From Alistipes megaguti (GTDB lineage Bacteria; Bacteroidota; Bacteroidia; Bacteroidales; Rikenellaceae), in assembly GCF_900604385.1 (NCBI RefSeq), contig NZ_LR027382.1, positions 1,302,001 to 1,366,000 of the forward strand: 64,000 bases of DNA. Direction: 5' to 3'. This document shows, piece by piece, positions 41,412-50,178 of this stretch. The notes under the pieces are model-generated. The model was not told the origin of the DNA, did not search any database, and saw nothing but the letters and a program-made list of their open reading frames with translations. The position numbers were made by a program, and so were the translations under genes. Position 1 is the first letter of the stretch. Each line of letters starts with the position of its first letter.

Positions 41412-43709
41412 CTATTTTTTCGAGGCCGCAACGATCTTCAGGCACTCCTCGAGGGTCAGCTCCTCGGGTTTCGTCCCTTTGGGGATGCGGTAGTTTTTGC
41501 CTTTGTAGGCGATGTAGGCGCCGTAGCGGCCGTTCTTGACGAGCATGTCGGGATCCTCCTCGAAACTGCGCAGCGGCGTGTGGGCGGCAGCTGCGGCAGC
41601 CTGATGTTCGCGGACGATCTCCACGGCCCGTTCGTGGGTCAGCGTGTAGGGGTCGTCGCCCTTGGGCAGCGAGGCGAACGAGCTGCCGTAGCGGACGTAG
41701 GGTCCGTATTTGCCGATTCCGATCGTCAGTTTTTCGCCGTCGAGTTCGCCGACCTCGCGCGGCAGGGCGAAGAGCTCCAGCGCCTCGTCCAGGGTGATCG
41801 ACTCGATGAGCTGCCCCTTCTTGAGCGAAGCGAAGCGGCTCTTCTCGCCCTCGGCCCCTTCGATCTCGACCATCGGGCCGTAGCGGCCGATGCGGGCCTT
41901 GACCGTGTGGCCCGTTTTGGGATCGGTGCCCAGGATGCGGACCTCGCGGGGTTTGGTGTTCTGCGAGGTGATGGCCGCGTCGACCATCTTGTGGAACGGT
42001 CCGTAGAAGTCGCCGATCATCTTCTCCCAGGTGATGTCTCCTTCGGCGATGCGGTCGAACTCCTTCTCGACGTTGGCCGTGAAGTTGTAGTCGATGATCG
42101 GTCCGAACTGCTCCTCGAGGTAGTCGTTGACCACCATGCCGATATCCGTGGGCGAGAGGCGGTTCTTCTCCTTGCCGTAGTTCTCCGTGAGGGGTTCGCC
42201 GGCGATCTTGCCCTCCTTGAGCGTCAGCTGCGTGTAGCTGCGTTTCTGTCCGTCGCGGTTCTGCTTGACGACGTAGCCGCGGTTGATGATCGTCGTGATG
42301 GTCGGGGCGTAGGTCGACGGGCGCCCGATGCCGAGCTCCTCGAGGCGTTTGACCAGCGAGGCCTCGTTGTAGCGGGCCGGAGCCGACGTAAAGCGCTCCG
42401 TCGCGGTGATCTGTGCGGCCTCGAGGCGGTCGCCCGTGGCGAGTTTCGGCAGACGTCCTTCGCCGCTTTCGGCCGCCTGGTCGTCATCCGTCGACTCGGA
42501 GTAGAGGCGCAGGAAACCGTCGAAACGGATCACTTCGCCCTGGGCCACGAACTGGTGCTGCGATCCCGACATGTTGATGGTGATCGTCGTGCGGTCCAGC
42601 TCGGCGCAGACCATCTGCGAGGCGACCGTGCGCTTCCAGATCAGGTCGTAGAGCCGCTTCTCCTCGGCCGTGCCCTCGATCGACTGGCGGTCGATGTACG
42701 ACGGACGGATGGCCTCGTGTGCCTCCTGGGCCCCTTTGGTCTTGGTCTTGTAGTTATACCAGCGCGAGTATTTCTCGCCGTAGAGTTTGATGACCTCCTC
42801 CTTGCACTGGGCCAACGCCTGCTGCGAGAGGTTCACCGAGTCGGTACGCATGTAGGTGATCAATCCCTGTTCGTAGAGCCGCTGTGCGACAGCCATTGTC
42901 CGCGAGACCGACATGCCCAGTTTGCGGCCGGCCTCCTGCTGCAGCGTCGAGGTGGTGAACGGCGGGGCGGGGTAGCGCTGGGCGGGTTTCTCCTCCGACT
43001 TGGCGACGGTGAACGTGGCGCCGATGCACGACCGCAGGAACGATTCGGCCTCCTCGGCCGTCTCGAAGCGGGTCGGGAGTTCAGCCCTGAAGAGGGTCTT
43101 GTCGGGATTCTCTGCGGCGTGGAACTGTGCCACGACCCGGAAATAGGGGGTCGAATGGAAGGCGATGATCTCGCGTTCGCGCTCGACGATCAGCCGTACG
43201 GCCACCGACTGCACGCGTCCGGCCGAGAGCGACGGCCGCACCTTTTTCCACAGCACGGGCGAGAGTTCGAAACCCACCAGGCGGTCGAGGATGCGGCGGG
43301 CCTGTTGGGCGTTGACCAGGTTCATGTTGACCGTACGCGGTTTCTCGATGGCCTCGAGGATGGCGCGTTTGGTAATTTCGTGGAAGACGATGCGTTTGGT
43401 CTGGTCGACGGGGAGCCCCAACACTTCGGTGAGGTGCCATGCGATGGCTTCTCCTTCGCGGTCTTCATCGGAGGCGAGCCAGACGGTCTTCTTTTTGGCC
43501 AGTTTGTTGAGTTCGTCGACAACCTTTTTCTTGTCGGCCGGGATTTCGTAGATGGGTTTGAAGCCCTCTTCGATATTGATGCCGAGGTCCTTTTTCGCCA
43601 GATCGCGGATGTGTCCGAAGCTCGATTTGACGACGAAGTCCTTCCCGAGGAACTTCTCGATGGTCTTGGCTTTGGCCGGGGACTCGACGATTACTAGATT
43701 CTCCTGCAT
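41412..43709 (-). CDS. topA: DNA topoisomerase I
   Basis: A 765-residue type IA topoisomerase that relaxes negative supercoils. The Toprim domain is LVIVESPAKAKTIEKFL and ASDEDREGEAIAWHL (79-92); the active Tyr is Tyr286 in LITYMRTDSVNLS. The C-terminus has no zinc fingers but at least three topoisomerase C-terminal repeats with the core G-R/K-YGPY/M (about 605, 665 and 735), the form common in Bacteroidota. Full length with normal motifs. Confidence 0.96.
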   Translation of the reverse strand: MQENLVIVESPAKAKTIEKFLGKDFVVKSSFGHIRDLAKKDLGINIEEGFKPIYEIPADKKKVVDELNKLAKKKTVWLASDEDREGEAIAWHLTEVLGLPVDQTKRIVFHEITKRAILEAIEKPRTVNMNLVNAQQARRILDRLVGFELSPVLWKKVRPSLSAGRVQSVAVRLIVEREREIIAFHSTPYFRVVAQFHAAENPDKTLFRAELPTRFETAEEAESFLRSCIGATFTVAKSEEKPAQRYPAPPFTTSTLQQEAGRKLGMSVSRTMAVAQRLYEQGLITYMRTDSVNLSQQALAQCKEEVIKLYGEKYSRWYNYKTKTKGAQEAHEAIRPSYIDRQSIEGTAEEKRLYDLIWKRTVASQMVCAELDRTTITINMSGSQHQFVAQGEVIRFDGFLRLYSESTDDDQAAESGEGRLPKLATGDRLEAAQITATERFTSAPARYNEASLVKRLEELGIGRPSTYAPTITTIINRGYVVKQNRDGQKRSYTQLTLKEGKIAGEPLTENYGKEKNRLSPTDIGMVVNDYLEEQFGPIIDYNFTANVEKEFDRIAEGDITWEKMIGDFYGPFHKMVDAAITSQNTKPREVRILGTDPKTGHTVKARIGRYGPMVEIEGAEGEKSRFASLKKGQLIESITLDEALELFALPREVGELDGEKLTIGIGKYGPYVRYGSSFASLPKGDDPYTLTHERAVEIVREHQAAAAAAHTPLRSFEEDPDMLVKNGRYGAYIAYKGKNYRIPKGTKPEELTLEECLKIVAASKK

Positions 43710-43740
43710 GAATGGTATATTGATGGCTTGTAAATGCGAA

Positions 43741-43763
43741 AACCTAAGTTTTGCACTTAGGTT
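43741..43763 (-). terminator. Terminator after the DUF4270 gene
   Basis: A perfect 9-bp stem, AACCTAAGT with its inverse, around a 5-nt loop, followed on the minus strand by a short T-run. It separates the DUF4270 gene from topA. Confidence 0.65.
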
Positions 43764-43787
43764 CCGCCAAAGGGTTTGTCAGTACGG

Positions 43788-45566
43788 TTACTTGATCAGG
43801 TTGTAGGCCAGATCGAAACGGATCGGACTGTTGAGTTCGTTGTCTACGGTCGAGGCTCCCTGCATCACGCCGAACGAGTTGGTGAAGATGCTGTAGGCTT
43901 CCGGCCCGATGTAGACCGTGCGGTTGGCCACCTTGTCCCAGTCGACGGTCTTCTCCCAGGCTTCGTAACCCGTCTGGAAGGCGGCCAGATCTCCGGCCGG
44001 GATGCTGCCCTGTGCATCGGCCTGCGGCAGCATGGGATAGACGGCGCCGGCGGCCTCCTTGACCTTGATGTAACTGTTCCACAGCTGCTGCAGATAGCCC
44101 GTGATGTTGAGTACGTAGCAGCCACGGCTGCGGTTGATGTATCCGCCGTAGGCGAGCGTCGTGCTGTAGTTCTGTTCGTAGCTGTAGGCGTAGTCCGAAA
44201 CGGGCGACAGCGATTTGTAGTTGGTGTAGAGGCCCAGCCGGTTCGGTGCGGCGTTCATCTCCTCGATGAGCGACAGCAGGGGCGAGGCGCCTCCGTCCGT
44301 TGACGGATTCGGGTCGAGATCGCCCCAGTCGTAGCTGCTTTCGGAGAAGTAGATCGACATGCGGGCCTGACTGAAGGCCAGCGTGCGGAAGTTCTTGCCG
44401 TCCTTGGCATTCTCCTGGGCGATGACCTCCTCGAGTTTGGCAAAGAATTCGGGGGTGAAGGTCATCTCGGTAATGGCACCGCCCATTCCCTCGACGCGCA
44501 GCTGCGTGACGGGCTGGCGCGTATCCTCGGCGCCGGATTCCGGTTCCTGGGCGTTGGTCGCGGCGTCGAACTTCAGTTCCGGGACTGTGATCTGCGCATA
44601 GTCATGCTGGATTGAGTTGACCGAGACGTTTCCGTTCGAAGCGTATGAGTCATAAAAGTAGAGGACCATGCCGATCGTATCCTGGATGAGGGCTGGATCC
44701 CCCTTGACGCGGTTACGTCCGTAGATCGAGAGTCCCGAGGCATCGAGCTGCGTGGCAAAGATCGTTCCGACGTTGCTCTTGCCCGTCTTGTCGAGCCGGT
44801 AGGCGGGATCCGGGGCAATATAGAGTCCGGGGAACTCTTCGATGAAGTACTTGAGGCTGTCGGTCGTGTAGATCGAGTATTTATCCTTGTAGGTGCCCTC
44901 CTGCAGCATGAGTCGTCTGATGTAGGCTTCGCCCTGTTGGGTTGCGGTCATGGTGACGGCCGAGGTGGTGGAGGGGGACTTGTCCTCGCCGCCGAGCGTG
45001 AAGCGGAAGAGCGGCTCCTCGTCGGTGTTGACGGTCTGCTTGTCGGGGGTGAAGCCCAGATAGAAGACCGTATCGCTCCGCTCACGCTGGGTAATGTAGT
45101 CGTTGTTGCGGATCTCGTAGACGGCAAAGTGTTGTTCGGTCAGGGAGTCGCGTCCGAGGCTCTTGATGCTCAACAGGATCTGGGCCGAGTCGAAGATCGG
45201 CATATAGCCGAAGTAGCCTTCCGGCACGGCATAGTAACTGACCATCTGGGTGAGGAATCCGGCGGTCCGCGTTCCGATCGAATCGTTCATCTGGGTGCCG
45301 AAATAGCCGTACGAGAGGTTCGAACCGACGATCGAGTCGGTTTTGAAGAGCCGGGTTTCGACATACCGTCTGGGATTCAGTCCGTCGATGGTTTTGGTTG
45401 TTCCGTCGATGGTCACGAATCCGGCACGCATCTGCTGGTTGTCGGGGATAAGGTTGCCGCCGAGCGTATCGTCGACCTTGGTGCAACTGCCGAGCAGGAG
45501 GGCTCCGGCCAGTCCGATCAGGGAGTAGCGGAGCGCACAGCGGCGGGCGTTATGGAATCGCTTCAT
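43788..45566 (-). CDS. DUF4270 lipoprotein
   Basis: A 592-residue predicted lipoprotein (LLLGSC lipobox, Cys about 28, then TKVDDTLGGNLIPD, the usual start of DUF4270). The body is beta-rich, with YGYFGTQMNDSIGTRTAGFLTQ and repeated SIYGRNRVK-like segments. DUF4270 proteins are confined to Bacteroidota and many sit beside a starch-synthase-like gene, as here; function is unknown. ATG 45566 overlaps the upstream gene by 17 nt, so the two are coupled. A much longer in-frame extension upstream is antisense-like and rejected. Confidence 0.85.
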   Translation of the reverse strand: MKRFHNARRCALRYSLIGLAGALLLGSCTKVDDTLGGNLIPDNQQMRAGFVTIDGTTKTIDGLNPRRYVETRLFKTDSIVGSNLSYGYFGTQMNDSIGTRTAGFLTQMVSYYAVPEGYFGYMPIFDSAQILLSIKSLGRDSLTEQHFAVYEIRNNDYITQRERSDTVFYLGFTPDKQTVNTDEEPLFRFTLGGEDKSPSTTSAVTMTATQQGEAYIRRLMLQEGTYKDKYSIYTTDSLKYFIEEFPGLYIAPDPAYRLDKTGKSNVGTIFATQLDASGLSIYGRNRVKGDPALIQDTIGMVLYFYDSYASNGNVSVNSIQHDYAQITVPELKFDAATNAQEPESGAEDTRQPVTQLRVEGMGGAITEMTFTPEFFAKLEEVIAQENAKDGKNFRTLAFSQARMSIYFSESSYDWGDLDPNPSTDGGASPLLSLIEEMNAAPNRLGLYTNYKSLSPVSDYAYSYEQNYSTTLAYGGYINRSRGCYVLNITGYLQQLWNSYIKVKEAAGAVYPMLPQADAQGSIPAGDLAAFQTGYEAWEKTVDWDKVANRTVYIGPEAYSIFTNSFGVMQGASTVDNELNSPIRFDLAYNLIK

Positions 45567-46356
45567 AGAATCGGTTGTAATTATCGAAAAAGTCCTCTGC
45601 GTCGGGGCTTTGGTATTCGAGCAGGGGTTTTCCCGAGTTGCGGGCCCACTCCAACACCTTGGGGTCGAGATCCTGCGATGCGGCGACCACCCCGTCGGCA
45701 TAATGCATAACGAAACGGCAGAGATTTTCGTATGAAGGGAGGTCGAGAAGGTCGAGATTTTTGTCTTTGACCCCTTCACCGGCGATCTTCTCCTTGATTT
45801 GCGGGTCGAGATTCCCGGGGAACGAGTCTCCGTAGAGGGAGACGACGACCTTGACGTTTCGGAAGAGGGGGTCGTCGGCAAAGACCTTCTTCAGATAGAC
45901 GGGGACCACGCCGGCGAACCAGCCGTGGCAGTGGACCACGGTCGGGGTCCAGCGCAGCTTCTTGACGGTCTCCAGCACGCCGCGGGCGAAGAAGATGGCT
46001 CGTTCGTCGTTGTCGGGGAAGAAGTTGCCGTCGGGATCCGTCAGGACGGCTTTTCTGGAAAAGTAGTCGTCGTTGTCGATGAAGTAGATCTGTACGCGGG
46101 CGGCGGGGATCGAGGCGACCTTGATGATGAGCTGGTGGTCGTTGTCGTCGATGATGAGGTTCATGCCGGAGAGGCGGATGACCTCGTGCAGCTGATGCCT
46201 GCGTTCGTTGATACAGCCGTAACGGGGCATGAAGGTGCGGATTTCGTTTCCTCGCTCCTGCATGGCCTGTATCAGTTCACGGCAAAGCCGGGCCCCCTCC
46301 GTTTCGGGGAGATAGGGGGTGATTTCCTGACATACGTACAGAATCTTGTTTGCCAT
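45550..46356 (-). CDS. Single-domain glycogen/starch synthase-like protein
   Basis: A 268-residue protein with only the N-terminal Glyco_transf_5 domain of GT5 starch synthases: YVCQEITPYLPETEGARL, TFMPRYGCINERRHQL, and TVVHCHGWFAGVVPVYL. True glycogen synthases have a second GT1 domain and about 480 residues, and the usual ADP-glucose KxGG loop is replaced (TEGA). It may therefore bind rather than polymerise sugar, or act in an unknown reaction. Coupling to the DUF4270 lipoprotein is a recurrent Bacteroidota pairing. Confidence 0.82.
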   Translation of the reverse strand: MANKILYVCQEITPYLPETEGARLCRELIQAMQERGNEIRTFMPRYGCINERRHQLHEVIRLSGMNLIIDDNDHQLIIKVASIPAARVQIYFIDNDDYFSRKAVLTDPDGNFFPDNDERAIFFARGVLETVKKLRWTPTVVHCHGWFAGVVPVYLKKVFADDPLFRNVKVVVSLYGDSFPGNLDPQIKEKIAGEGVKDKNLDLLDLPSYENLCRFVMHYADGVVAASQDLDPKVLEWARNSGKPLLEYQSPDAEDFFDNYNRFYEAIP

Positions 46357-46377
46357 GGTTCCGGGGGTTTATACCTG

Positions 46378-46385
46378 CAAAGATA
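46378..46385 (-). promoter_or_regulatory. -7 box of the starch-synthase-like gene
   Basis: TATCTTTG on the minus strand, 21 nt before the ATG, in the 40-bp gap after queA. No clear -33 element. Confidence 0.5.
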
Positions 46386-46396
46386 CGAAAAATTTT

Positions 46397-47446
46397 TTAA
46401 AGAATGAGCATGGCGTCGCCGTAAGTGCCGAAGCGGTACCCCTCTTCGCGGGCGATCTTGTAGGCGTTCATGACGGTTTCGTACCCTCCGAAGGCGGCCA
46501 CCATCATCAGTTGGGTGGAGTAGGGGAGGTGGAAGTTGCTGACCATGGCGTTGGCGACGGTGAAGTCGTAGGGGGCGAAGATGAACTTGTTGGTCCAGCC
46601 CTCCATGGGGGTGATCATGCCGTTGGTCGAGACGGCGGTTTCGAGCGTGCGCATGACGGTCGTACCGATGGCGACGACCTTGTGTCCGGCGCGTTTGGCC
46701 GAGTTGACGGCCTGGGCGGCCTCTTCGGTGACGAAGAACTGTTCGGAGTCCATCTTGTGTTTGGAGAGGTCCTCGACGTCGACCGTGCGGAAGTTTCCCA
46801 GCCCGACGTGCAGGGTGATGAATGCGCTGTCGATGCCCTTGATCTCCATGCGTTTCATCAGGTGCTTGGAGAAGTGCATGCCGGCCGTCGGGGCGGCCAC
46901 GGCGCCTTCGTGGCGGGCGAAGATGGTCTGATAGCGTTCGGCGTCTTCGGGTTCGACCTTTTCGCGGACCCACTTGGGCAGCGGCGTTTCGCCCAGCGAG
47001 AAGAGCGTTTTCTTGAACTCCTCGTACGAACCGTCGAAGAGGAAGCGCAGCGTACGGCCGCGTGAGGTGGTGTTGTCGATGACCTCGGCCACGAGCAGGT
47101 CGTCGTCGCCGAAGTAGAGTTTGTTTCCGATGCGGATCTTGCGGGCGGGGTCGACCAGCACGTCCCACAGGCGCAGGTCGCGGTTGAGTTCGCGCAGCAG
47201 GAAGATTTCGATTTCGGCGCCGGTCTTCTCCTTGTTTCCGTAGAGGCGGGCGGGGAAGACCTTCGTGTCGTTGAAGACGAAGAGGTCCTTTTCCTCGAAA
47301 TATTCGATGATGTCCTTGAAGATGCGGTGCTCGATGGTTCCCTTGGCGCGGTTGATGACCATCAGACGGGCTTCGTCGCGATTCTCGGCCGGATATTTGG
47401 CCAGCATCTCGGGGGAGAACTCGTAGCCGTATTGCGATAACTTCAT
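46397..47446 (-). CDS. queA: tRNA preQ1(34) S-adenosylmethionine ribosyltransferase-isomerase
   Basis: A 349-residue QueA that transfers the ribosyl part of SAM to preQ1 in tRNA on the way to queuosine. MKLSQYGYEFSPEMLAKYPAENRD, FNDTKVFPARL, APTAGMHFS, THHVGLGTF-type LHVGLGNFRTV and SNFHLPYSTQLMM are the family marks. Normal length. It follows truB by 63 nt. No other queuosine gene is in the window. Confidence 0.96.
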   Translation of the reverse strand: MKLSQYGYEFSPEMLAKYPAENRDEARLMVINRAKGTIEHRIFKDIIEYFEEKDLFVFNDTKVFPARLYGNKEKTGAEIEIFLLRELNRDLRLWDVLVDPARKIRIGNKLYFGDDDLLVAEVIDNTTSRGRTLRFLFDGSYEEFKKTLFSLGETPLPKWVREKVEPEDAERYQTIFARHEGAVAAPTAGMHFSKHLMKRMEIKGIDSAFITLHVGLGNFRTVDVEDLSKHKMDSEQFFVTEEAAQAVNSAKRAGHKVVAIGTTVMRTLETAVSTNGMITPMEGWTNKFIFAPYDFTVANAMVSNFHLPYSTQLMMVAAFGGYETVMNAYKIAREEGYRFGTYGDAMLIL

Positions 47447-47509
47447 AGCAAAAAACGCTTTTTTACGTTCAGAAAAATAAGACAGATTATTCTCTATACG
47501 TAAAAAACG

Positions 47510-48226
47510 TCATTTTGTTTCAAGATTTTGCAGATTTTCAAGGAATTCGTCCAGCGACCAAGCGTTTTCGACGGTAAAACCGCCGCTTCGGGTGCGGCGC
47601 AGGGCCGTCAGGTGGGCGCCGCTCTGCAGTGCCTCACCGATCTCGCGGGCCAGCGAGCGGATGTAGGTACCCTTGCTGCAGCGGACGCGGATGCGGATCT
47701 TCGGCAGCTCGCACTCGAGCAGCTCCATCTCGTAGATGGTGATCAGCGCCTGCCGCACGGCCACCTCCTCGCCGGCGCGGGCCAGTTCGTAGGCGCGCGT
47801 TCCGTCGATCTTCTTGGCCGAGTAGACGGGCGGGGTCTGGAGGCGTTGGCCCGTCAGGTCGGCCAGCGCCTTCTCCACGGCCTGGCGGGTGATGTGCTCC
47901 CAGGGATAGGTGTGGTCGATTTCGTGTTCGAGGTCGAAGCTGGGGGTCGTGGCGCCGAGCATGACGTCGGCGATGTACTCCTTCTCCTCGGCCTGCAGGG
48001 CGTCGACCATCTTGGTGGCGCGGCCGATGCAGACCAGCAGGACGCCCGTGGCCAGGGGGTCGAGCGTTCCGGCGTGGCCGACCTTGATGCGGCGGTAGCC
48101 GAGTTTGCGGAGCGAGAACTTGATTTTGCGGACCACGTCGGTCGAGGTCCAGCGCAGCGGTTTGTCCAGTACGGCGATGTAGCCCTCCTCGAAGTTGATG
48201 CCGTGCAGATCGGGGGTCTGTTTCAT
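47510..48226 (-). CDS. truB: tRNA pseudouridine(55) synthase
   Basis: A 238-residue TruB that makes Psi55 in the T-loop of tRNA. Catalytic Asp56 in GHAGTLDPLATGVLL, then TPPVYSAKKIDG and CSKGTYIRSLAREIG. It lacks a PUA extension and is shorter than the E. coli enzyme, usual for Bacteroidota. ATG 48226 overlaps the uppP stop by one base as TGATG, so it is coupled. Confidence 0.95.
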   Translation of the reverse strand: MKQTPDLHGINFEEGYIAVLDKPLRWTSTDVVRKIKFSLRKLGYRRIKVGHAGTLDPLATGVLLVCIGRATKMVDALQAEEKEYIADVMLGATTPSFDLEHEIDHTYPWEHITRQAVEKALADLTGQRLQTPPVYSAKKIDGTRAYELARAGEEVAVRQALITIYEMELLECELPKIRIRVRCSKGTYIRSLAREIGEALQSGAHLTALRRTRSGGFTVENAWSLDEFLENLQNLETK

Positions 48227-49017
48227 CAGCAGAGATAGCTTATGATGGATACCAGTCCGGCAGCGGCGCAGTATACGGCGAACCAGATGAGCCGTCCGCG
48301 CTGTACGACCTCGAGCATGAAGCGGCAGGCCAGACATCCGGTGATGAACGAGGCGAGGAATCCGGCCATGAGGGGCACGGTTCCGACGCCGGCGGTGAGT
48401 TCTCCCTTGACCGCCTCGAGGAACGTCTCGCCGAGGATCGGCAGCAGCACCATGAGGAACGAGAACTGGGCGACAGCCGCTTTTTTGTTGCCCAGGAGCA
48501 GCCCGGTGGCGATGGTCGACCCCGATCGCGAAAGTCCGGGCATGGCGGCGCAGGCCTGCGCCAGACCGATGATCAGGGCGTCGCGGTAGGAGATTGACTC
48601 CTTCTGGCGGGGTTTGGCCCAGTAGGCGAAGGCGAGCAGGACGGCTGTCAGCAGGAGCATGGCGCCGACGACAACCAGAATATAGGGGGCGTTGAGCAGG
48701 GCGTCGAGCTGGTCCTTGAGCAGAAACCCGACGATGCCGATGGGGATCATCGAGAGGAGGATCTTGAGGACGTAGGCCTGTTCGTCGTTGAACCTGCGGG
48801 AGAAGAGCCCCGTGAGGAGTCGGCGGATCTGGCTCCACAGGACGACGATTGTGCTCAGAACGGTTGCGGCATGGAGTGTGACGTCGAAGGTGAGGTTCTC
48901 TTCGAGCTGGACGCCGAGCAGCTCCTTGGCGATCTGGAGGTGACCGCTGCTCGAGACGGGGAGGAATTCGGTGATTCCCTGTACGATGCCGAGCAGAATG
49001 GCTTGCAGTGTATCCAT
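48226..49017 (-). CDS. uppP: Undecaprenyl-diphosphatase
   Basis: A 263-residue polytopic membrane enzyme (BacA type) that dephosphorylates undecaprenyl pyrophosphate and so recycles the cell-wall lipid carrier. The two active-site loops are TEFLPVSSSGHL (about 16-27) and PGLSRSGSTIATGLL. About eight hydrophobic helices are seen. The stop overlaps the truB start. It lies 18 nt after the DUF3098 gene. Confidence 0.95.
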   Translation of the reverse strand: MDTLQAILLGIVQGITEFLPVSSSGHLQIAKELLGVQLEENLTFDVTLHAATVLSTIVVLWSQIRRLLTGLFSRRFNDEQAYVLKILLSMIPIGIVGFLLKDQLDALLNAPYILVVVGAMLLLTAVLLAFAYWAKPRQKESISYRDALIIGLAQACAAMPGLSRSGSTIATGLLLGNKKAAVAQFSFLMVLLPILGETFLEAVKGELTAGVGTVPLMAGFLASFITGCLACRFMLEVVQRGRLIWFAVYCAAAGLVSIISYLC

Positions 49018-49035
49018 CGTGTGAAGGCGAACGGG

Positions 49036-49296
49036 TTAATTGAAACGTTTCAGGATGGCGTAGATCTCGAAGGCGAAACCGCCGATCACGAGGATCGGTG
49101 CGAGGGTGATTCTCCGCCAGGAGAACATGGCGTAGTTGAACTCGTCGGGGGAGTCGCTGCCGCCTCCGGCCATCAGGAGGAATCCGACGAGGATGGTGGC
49201 AAGGCCGATGACCAGCAGGATGTAGTTTTTACGCGAGAGGGGCATGCGGGGGTTTTCCGGCTGCTGCTCGGGCGTTTTGGCGGGATTCTTTTTCAT
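49036..49296 (-). CDS. DUF3098 small membrane protein
   Basis: An 86-residue protein with a polar Pro/Lys-rich start and two membrane helices (about 24-43 and 64-82), with SRKNYILLVIGLATILVGF and DEFNYAMFSWRRITLAPI as the DUF3098 pattern. Function is unknown. The ftsX stop directly abuts its start codon, and uppP follows at 18 nt. This ftsX-DUF3098-uppP-truB-queA order is typical of Bacteroidota and suggests a link to envelope or division. Confidence 0.85.
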   Translation of the reverse strand: MKKNPAKTPEQQPENPRMPLSRKNYILLVIGLATILVGFLLMAGGGSDSPDEFNYAMFSWRRITLAPILVIGGFAFEIYAILKRFN

Positions 49297-50178
49297 TTAA
49301 TAAAGGTATATCTTGTTTGACTTCATGTTGACGAATTTGTTGAGAGCCACCCAGGTGAAGAGTCCCGAGATGAGCACGCCGCCGAGGATCATGGCGCCGA
49401 GGATGATACCCAGCCGGCGCATTTCGGCCAGCGTGAGCAGTTCGGGCACCGCCTCGTTGAGGCCGTAGACCGCGAGGCCGAAGAGTAGCGAGGCGGCCAC
49501 GCCGGCGATGATCCCCTGCGTGATGCTGTTTCCGAGGAAGGGCTTCATGATGAACCACTTGGTGGCGCCGACCAGCTTCATCGTGTTGATCAGATAGCGT
49601 TTCGAGAAGATGGCCAGCCGGATGGTGTTGTTCAGCAGCACGAGCGAGACGACGAGCAGCGCTCCGCCGAAGAGGATCAGGATGAGGCGGATCTTGCTCA
49701 CCGTGGCGTGGAGGCGTTCGGCGACCCGGGCGGGATAGGAGACCCGCTCGACGCCGGGGATGCGTTCGAGGGCACCGATCAGGTCGTCGAGCAGGGCCTG
49801 GTCGGCCGATGCGGCGGTGAGCGTCAGTTCGAACGAGTCGAGCAGCGGATTCTCCTCGAGCACCTCCTCGAATTCGGCGCCGAACATGCGGCGGAACTCC
49901 GTATCTTCGGCCTTCGCCTCCTTCGACGAGAAGGTGATCGTGGCGATGAGATCCTCGGCCGCGAGCCGCTTTTCGATCTCGGCGCGCTGCTCCTCGGAGA
50001 GGTCGTTCGAGAGTTCGACCGTCAAGGCGACGCTCTCCTGAAGGGTCCTTGCGACCTGCAGGGCGGCGGCCATCAGATAGCCGACCGATCCCAGCAGAAA
50101 GAGGACGAGCGTGATGCTGAGGGTCGAGATGATGTAGGAGTTCCGAACCTTGCGTTTGAGTCTTTTGTCATCCTTCAT
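49297..50178 (-). CDS. ftsX: Cell division protein FtsX
   Basis: A 293-residue permease-like protein of the FtsEX complex, which controls peptidoglycan hydrolases at the septum. The first helix (about 16-40) is followed by an extracytoplasmic domain (about 45-155) and three further helices with VLLNNTIRLAIFSKRYLINTMKLVGATKWFI, the FtsX core. No ftsE is in the window. ATG 50178 is preferred to one ten codons earlier; it overlaps yfhO by 11 nt. Confidence 0.92.
   Translation of the reverse strand: MKDDKRLKRKVRNSYIISTLSITLVLFLLGSVGYLMAAALQVARTLQESVALTVELSNDLSEEQRAEIEKRLAAEDLIATITFSSKEAKAEDTEFRRMFGAEFEEVLEENPLLDSFELTLTAASADQALLDDLIGALERIPGVERVSYPARVAERLHATVSKIRLILILFGGALLVVSLVLLNNTIRLAIFSKRYLINTMKLVGATKWFIMKPFLGNSITQGIIAGVAASLLFGLAVYGLNEAVPELLTLAEMRRLGIILGAMILGGVLISGLFTWVALNKFVNMKSNKIYLY

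Noticed and set aside
41580..43697. A 705-codon open frame on the plus strand opposite topA
   Set aside because: Antisense shadow of topA with no recognisable domain; similar shadows occur opposite trmD, rlmD, queA and dnaB.
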